Of a stretch of DNA of 64,000 nt, positions 61,625 through 64,000 are shown in pieces. The notes below the pieces were generated by a model. The model made no database searches. It worked only from the letters and a program-made list of their open reading frames with translations, and had not been told where the DNA came from. The translations under genes and the position numbers were made by a program. Positions within the stretch are counted from its first letter, which is position 1; every line of letters starts with the position of its first letter. The stretch comes from Trujillonella humicola (GTDB lineage: Bacteria > Actinomycetota > Actinomycetes > Mycobacteriales > Geodermatophilaceae): assembly GCF_046233715.1 (NCBI RefSeq), contig NZ_JBJNRJ010000009.1:1-64000 (forward strand), given 5' to 3'.

Positions 61625-61638
61625 TGATACTGGTATCA
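61625..61638. promoter_or_regulatory. Palindrome between ilvD and XRE gene
   Basis: TGATACTGGTATCA: perfect 6-bp arms around TG, 46 bases before the ilvD start and 34 before the regulator start. A half site GGTATC recurs at 61663, next to the regulator's ribosome site. Likely an operator for the XRE protein. Confidence 0.55.
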
Positions 61639-61671
61639 CCACCACCAGTCCTGGCACCGGGAGGTATCGCC

Positions 61672-62493
61672 GTGCCCAGCGCCGCCCGCCGCGAGCTCGG
61701 CGCCTTCCTGCGCTCCCGCCGCCAGCAGGTCGACCCGGAGACGGCGGGCGTCCCGGGAGCCGGCAGGCGACGGGGGCCGGGGCTGCGCCGCGAGGAGGTC
61801 GCGCTGCTCTCCGGGGTGAGCCACACCTGGTACACGTGGTTGGAGCAGGGGCGGGACATCAACCCGTCGCGCCAGGTCGTGGACGCGCTGGCCCGCACGC
61901 TGCGGCTGTCGGCCGCCGAGCACGAGTACGTGCTGCGGCTGACCGGGCACCGGGCTCCGGCGCCGGCGTCGGGTCCCGACCGGCTGCCCGGACACCTGCA
62001 GCGGCTGCTCGATGCCCTGGATCCCTCGCCCGCCTACGCGATCACCGCGAGCTGGGCGATCGTCGGTTGGAACACCGCTTACGCCCGCTTCTACCCGGGC
62101 GCTGCAGCCGCCGCGCCGGCCGACCGCAACCTGCTGTGGCTGGTCTTCACCGACCCGGCGGTCCGCGCCCTGCTCGGTGACTGGGAGACCGACAGCCGCC
62201 GGTTCCTCACCCAGTTCCGCGCCGAGGCCGGCGCCCGGCTCAGCGATCCCGAGGTGCTCGCCCTGGTGGCCCGGCTGGAGGCGGCCAGCGAGCACTTCCG
62301 TGCGGGCTGGGCCAGCCGGGACGTCGACCGGTTCAGCGCCGGCGAGCGGCGCTTCGAGCACCCGACCGTGGGCACGCTGCTGCTCGATCACCACCAGCTG
62401 ACGCCTGCCGATGCCCCGGGTGTGCAGCTCGTCGTCTACACGGCCGCCCCGGGCAGCGAGACCGCCGATCGGCTGCGCCGGCTCCGCGAGTGA
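61672..62493 (+). CDS. XRE-family regulator with MmyB-like ligand domain
   Basis: 273 aa, GTG start after GGGAGG. N-terminal helix-turn-helix (RRELGAFLRSRRQQVDPE then LRREEVALLSGVSHTWYTWLEQGRDINPSRQVVDAL, about 38-75) followed by the MmyB-like ligand-binding domain (AYAITASWAIVGWNTAYARFYP near 122, LLWLVFTDPAVRALLGDWE near 152, FEHPTVGTLLLDHHQL near 226). This architecture often controls an adjacent divergent gene, here ilvD or itself; the ligand is unknown. Confidence 0.9.
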   Translation: MPSAARRELGAFLRSRRQQVDPETAGVPGAGRRRGPGLRREEVALLSGVSHTWYTWLEQGRDINPSRQVVDALARTLRLSAAEHEYVLRLTGHRAPAPASGPDRLPGHLQRLLDALDPSPAYAITASWAIVGWNTAYARFYPGAAAAAPADRNLLWLVFTDPAVRALLGDWETDSRRFLTQFRAEAGARLSDPEVLALVARLEAASEHFRAGWASRDVDRFSAGERRFEHPTVGTLLLDHHQLTPADAPGVQLVVYTAAPGSETADRLRRLRE

Positions 62494-62517
62494 GCGCGTC
62501 TGGGAGCATCGGGAAGC

Positions 62518-62901
62518 GTGGCCGCCGCCCCCGTCCGTCTGCGCATGAGCCGCACCGCACTGGTGCCCGTCGTCGTGCTGCTGGTCTGCGTCCTGCCGCT
62601 GGCTGCAGCTGCGGTGTGGACGCTGGTCTTCCTGCTCATCCCGCTGGTCGCGGCCGCGTGGGTGCTGCGGGTCGGTGTCGACATCGATGACGAGGCCGTG
62701 ACCGCCCGATCGGTGGTCGGGGCGCGCCGGGTGCCGTGGCGGGAGGTGGCCGGCATCCGCGTCGACGACCGCGCCGGGCTGTGGCTGGTCACGACCCGCG
62801 GCACCGAGGTCCGCCTGCCGGTGCTGCGGGCACGGGACCTGCCACGGCTGGCGGCGCTGTCCGGTGGCCGGATCGACGTCCCCGCCCCGCCTCGCGGCTG
62901 A
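62518..62901 (+). CDS. Small membrane protein with bacterial PH domain (CFP-6-like)
   Basis: 127 aa, GTG start. Two N-terminal membrane segments (TALVPVVVLLVCVLPLAAA and VWTLVFLLIPLVAAAWVL), then a bacterial pleckstrin-like domain: VGVDIDDEAVTARSVVGARRVPWREVAGIRV and LWLVTTRGTEVRLPVLRARDL. Resembles mycobacterial low-molecular-weight antigen CFP-6, which also sits near branched-chain amino acid genes. Function unknown. Confidence 0.82.
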   Translation: MAAAPVRLRMSRTALVPVVVLLVCVLPLAAAAVWTLVFLLIPLVAAAWVLRVGVDIDDEAVTARSVVGARRVPWREVAGIRVDDRAGLWLVTTRGTEVRLPVLRARDLPRLAALSGGRIDVPAPPRG

Positions 62902-62987
62902 GCGGCTCTCCGCCAGGGGCCTGCTCATCGCGCCCCGGCCGCTCGATTCCGCCCCATCCGGCGAGCTGCTCGTCGGGAGCCGCTCAG
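62898..62987. repeat. Inverted repeat CTGAGCGGCTC with 68-base loop
   Basis: CTGAGCGGCTC (62898-62908, covering the PH-gene stop) and GAGCCGCTCAG (62977-62987) are exact inverted complements. The rest of the 204-bp gap up to the HNH gene shows only a short CTGCTCACGTG tandem repeat (63069-63095). Confidence 0.6.
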
Positions 62988-63105
62988 CAGGGTGCACGTG
63001 GACGCCGGGGAGGCCGACACTCCTGCGGCTGCGTTCCCCGTGTATCCGCAGGCTCCGCCCGTCCACCGTGCTGCTCACGTGCTGCTCACGTGCTGCGACT
63101 CCTTC

Positions 63106-64000
63106 TCAGAAGGGTGCGGGTGGGTCGCCGGGGCGGGCCGGTCGTCCGCAGACGGCGAGCCGGATGCGTTCGCGGCGTTGGGTGGGGGTGAGGCGGTACC
63201 AGGGGATGTCGTCGCGCAGCAGGTCGTCGCTGGACAGGTCGTCGCTGGCCGGGTCGGCGCCGGTGCCGGTGCCGGTGGGGGTGGGTTGGCTGCCGTCGTC
63301 GGTGCCGAAGCGGGGTGGGACGGTGGTGATGGTGGTGCCGCCGGGCAGGGTCCAGACCAGGCCGCCGTCGGAGCAGCCGCTCAGTTGCCAGCCCGGTGCT
63401 TGGTGGGACAGCCGGTGGTGGTGCTCGCAGAGGCTTTCCAGGTTGTGGTGGGCGGTGGGGCCCAGCGGGTGGGGAACGCGGTGGTCCAGGTCGCCGCGGC
63501 GGGCGCGGGCGCGGCAGCCGGGGAAGCGGCAGCGGCGGTCGCGTAGCCGGACGAACCGGTCCAGTGGGGCCGAGGGGCGGTAGCCGTCGGTGTCCGGTGG
63601 TGGGCTCAGCCCGGCGCCGTCGCGGGCTGCTGCGCGCAGCTCGATGCTGTCGGTGAGGGCCAGCAGGCAGCCGGTGAGGTTGTCCACGACGGCGATGCGG
63701 GGGCGTTGGGCCAGTGCGGTGTCGGTGAGCCGGCGCAGGTCCAGCAGCGCGGCCAGCGCCTGCCGGGCCCCGGCGGTCGCCGCCTGCCCGGCCGGGCCGG
63801 GCGGTGCGGCGCCGGCGGCGGCCAGCGCGGCGGAAGCCCGGGCACCCGCCGCGACCTCCGCCGCGGGAAGACCCGCCGCACCCTCGGCCGAGGTCGAGTC
63901 CGCCGGGGCCGGCGCCGGGGGCGCCGGGGTCGGGGGCGCCGGGGCCTGTTCTGCCGGGGTCGGCCCCGTGGGGGTCGGCTCTGTGGGGGTCGGCTCTGTG
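63106..64000 (-). CDS. DUF222/HNH endonuclease, 5' part missing
   Basis: 297 codons of the C-terminal part are present and the frame is open to the window edge. The HNH nuclease domain reads CRFPGCRARARRGDLDHRVPH then TAHHNLESLCEHHHRLSH, with the Cys pairs and catalytic His. The DUF222 portion includes LAALLDLRRLTDTALAQRPRI and NLTGCLLALTDSIELRAAAR. A Pro/Ala/Thr-rich spacer (PTPTEPTPTGPTPAEQ, PAPPTPAPPAP) at the edge is unusual. Such genes are multi-copy in actinobacteria and may be mobile; role unknown. The last 45 window bases are a 15-bp repeat (GGGGTCGGCTCTGTG). Confidence 0.85.
   Translation of the reverse strand, partial: TEPTPTEPTPTGPTPAEQAPAPPTPAPPAPAPADSTSAEGAAGLPAAEVAAGARASAALAAAGAAPPGPAGQAATAGARQALAALLDLRRLTDTALAQRPRIAVVDNLTGCLLALTDSIELRAAARDGAGLSPPPDTDGYRPSAPLDRFVRLRDRRCRFPGCRARARRGDLDHRVPHPLGPTAHHNLESLCEHHHRLSHQAPGWQLSGCSDGGLVWTLPGGTTITTVPPRFGTDDGSQPTPTGTGTGADPASDDLSSDDLLRDDIPWYRLTPTQRRERIRLAVCGRPARPGDPPAPF

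Noticed and set aside
61580..61671. Leader peptide before ilvD
   Set aside because: No short ORF rich in branched-chain residues and no terminator hairpin between the palindrome and the ilvD start.

Overview
This is 64 kb of a very GC-rich, gene-dense actinobacterial chromosome. Protein choice and gene order match the conserved block that in Mycobacterium runs from ftsY/smc through rnc, recG, thiL, ddl, gpsA, ppk1, leuCD, gltX and serA to ilvBNC. A phosphatidylcholine synthase, the F420-pathway enzyme CofC and the style of the DUF222/HNH protein suggest a Geodermatophilaceae-like soil actinomycete (inference, moderate confidence). Apart from an 84-base poly-C run at the left edge, which looks like a contig-end artefact, there are no phages, insertion sequences, CRISPR arrays or integrases.

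Layout. 0.1-1.3 kb ftsY, then a divergent PhoD-like phosphatase and an EEP-family hydrolase (1.5-4.0 kb). 4.1-11.0 kb: a minus-strand series smc, small coiled-coil protein, acylphosphatase, mutM, rnc, rpmF, DUF177. 11.1-16.8 kb: septum-type coiled-coil protein, coaD, rsmD, recG and a FakA/YloV-type DAK2 protein, with rpmB divergent. 17.2-22.3 kb: kinase-like protein, GNAT, thiL, stand-alone Lrp-type sensor, DUF3515, lipoprotein, ddl. 22.3-28.7 kb: phosphatidylcholine synthase, metallophosphoesterase, gamma-family PLP enzyme, gpsA, acyltransferase, cofC. 28.8-31.9 kb: ppk1-mutT1. 31.9-35.9 kb: leuCD with a divergent IclR regulator, then a sulfite-oxidase-like enzyme. 36.1-43.3 kb: galTK, two tRNA-Glu, tRNA-Gln, a CPBP protease, gltX, a FAH hydrolase, VOC and monooxygenase proteins. 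43.3-44.4 kb: a DUF559 gene between two related palindromes. 44.4-54.4 kb: cimA, leuB, serA, two low-complexity membrane proteins, ilvC, ilvN, ilvB. 54.4-59.8 kb: two GGDEF-EAL membrane proteins. 59.9-62.9 kb: ilvD, divergent XRE regulator, PH-domain protein. The right edge cuts a DUF222/HNH gene.

The main theme is branched-chain amino acid synthesis: leuB, leuC, leuD, ilvB, ilvN, ilvC, ilvD and cimA are all here, with serA inside the block. Two transcription attenuators are visible, one before ilvB and one before cimA. Each has a short, apparently leaderless peptide rich in the controlled amino acids (LVVA and AILDIAIID), a TAG stop running straight into a GC hairpin, and an intrinsic terminator with a U tract. 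leuCD and ilvD instead face divergent regulators across short palindromes. The most unusual items are the cimA attenuator, the FUS-like YGQQ repeat tail on a small membrane protein, the palindrome-bracketed DUF559 gene, and a dispersed palindrome that has supplied the C-terminal tail of MutT1.

Many minus-strand neighbours overlap by 4 bp (GTGA/ATGA), which fixes several start codons and points to long translationally coupled operons.
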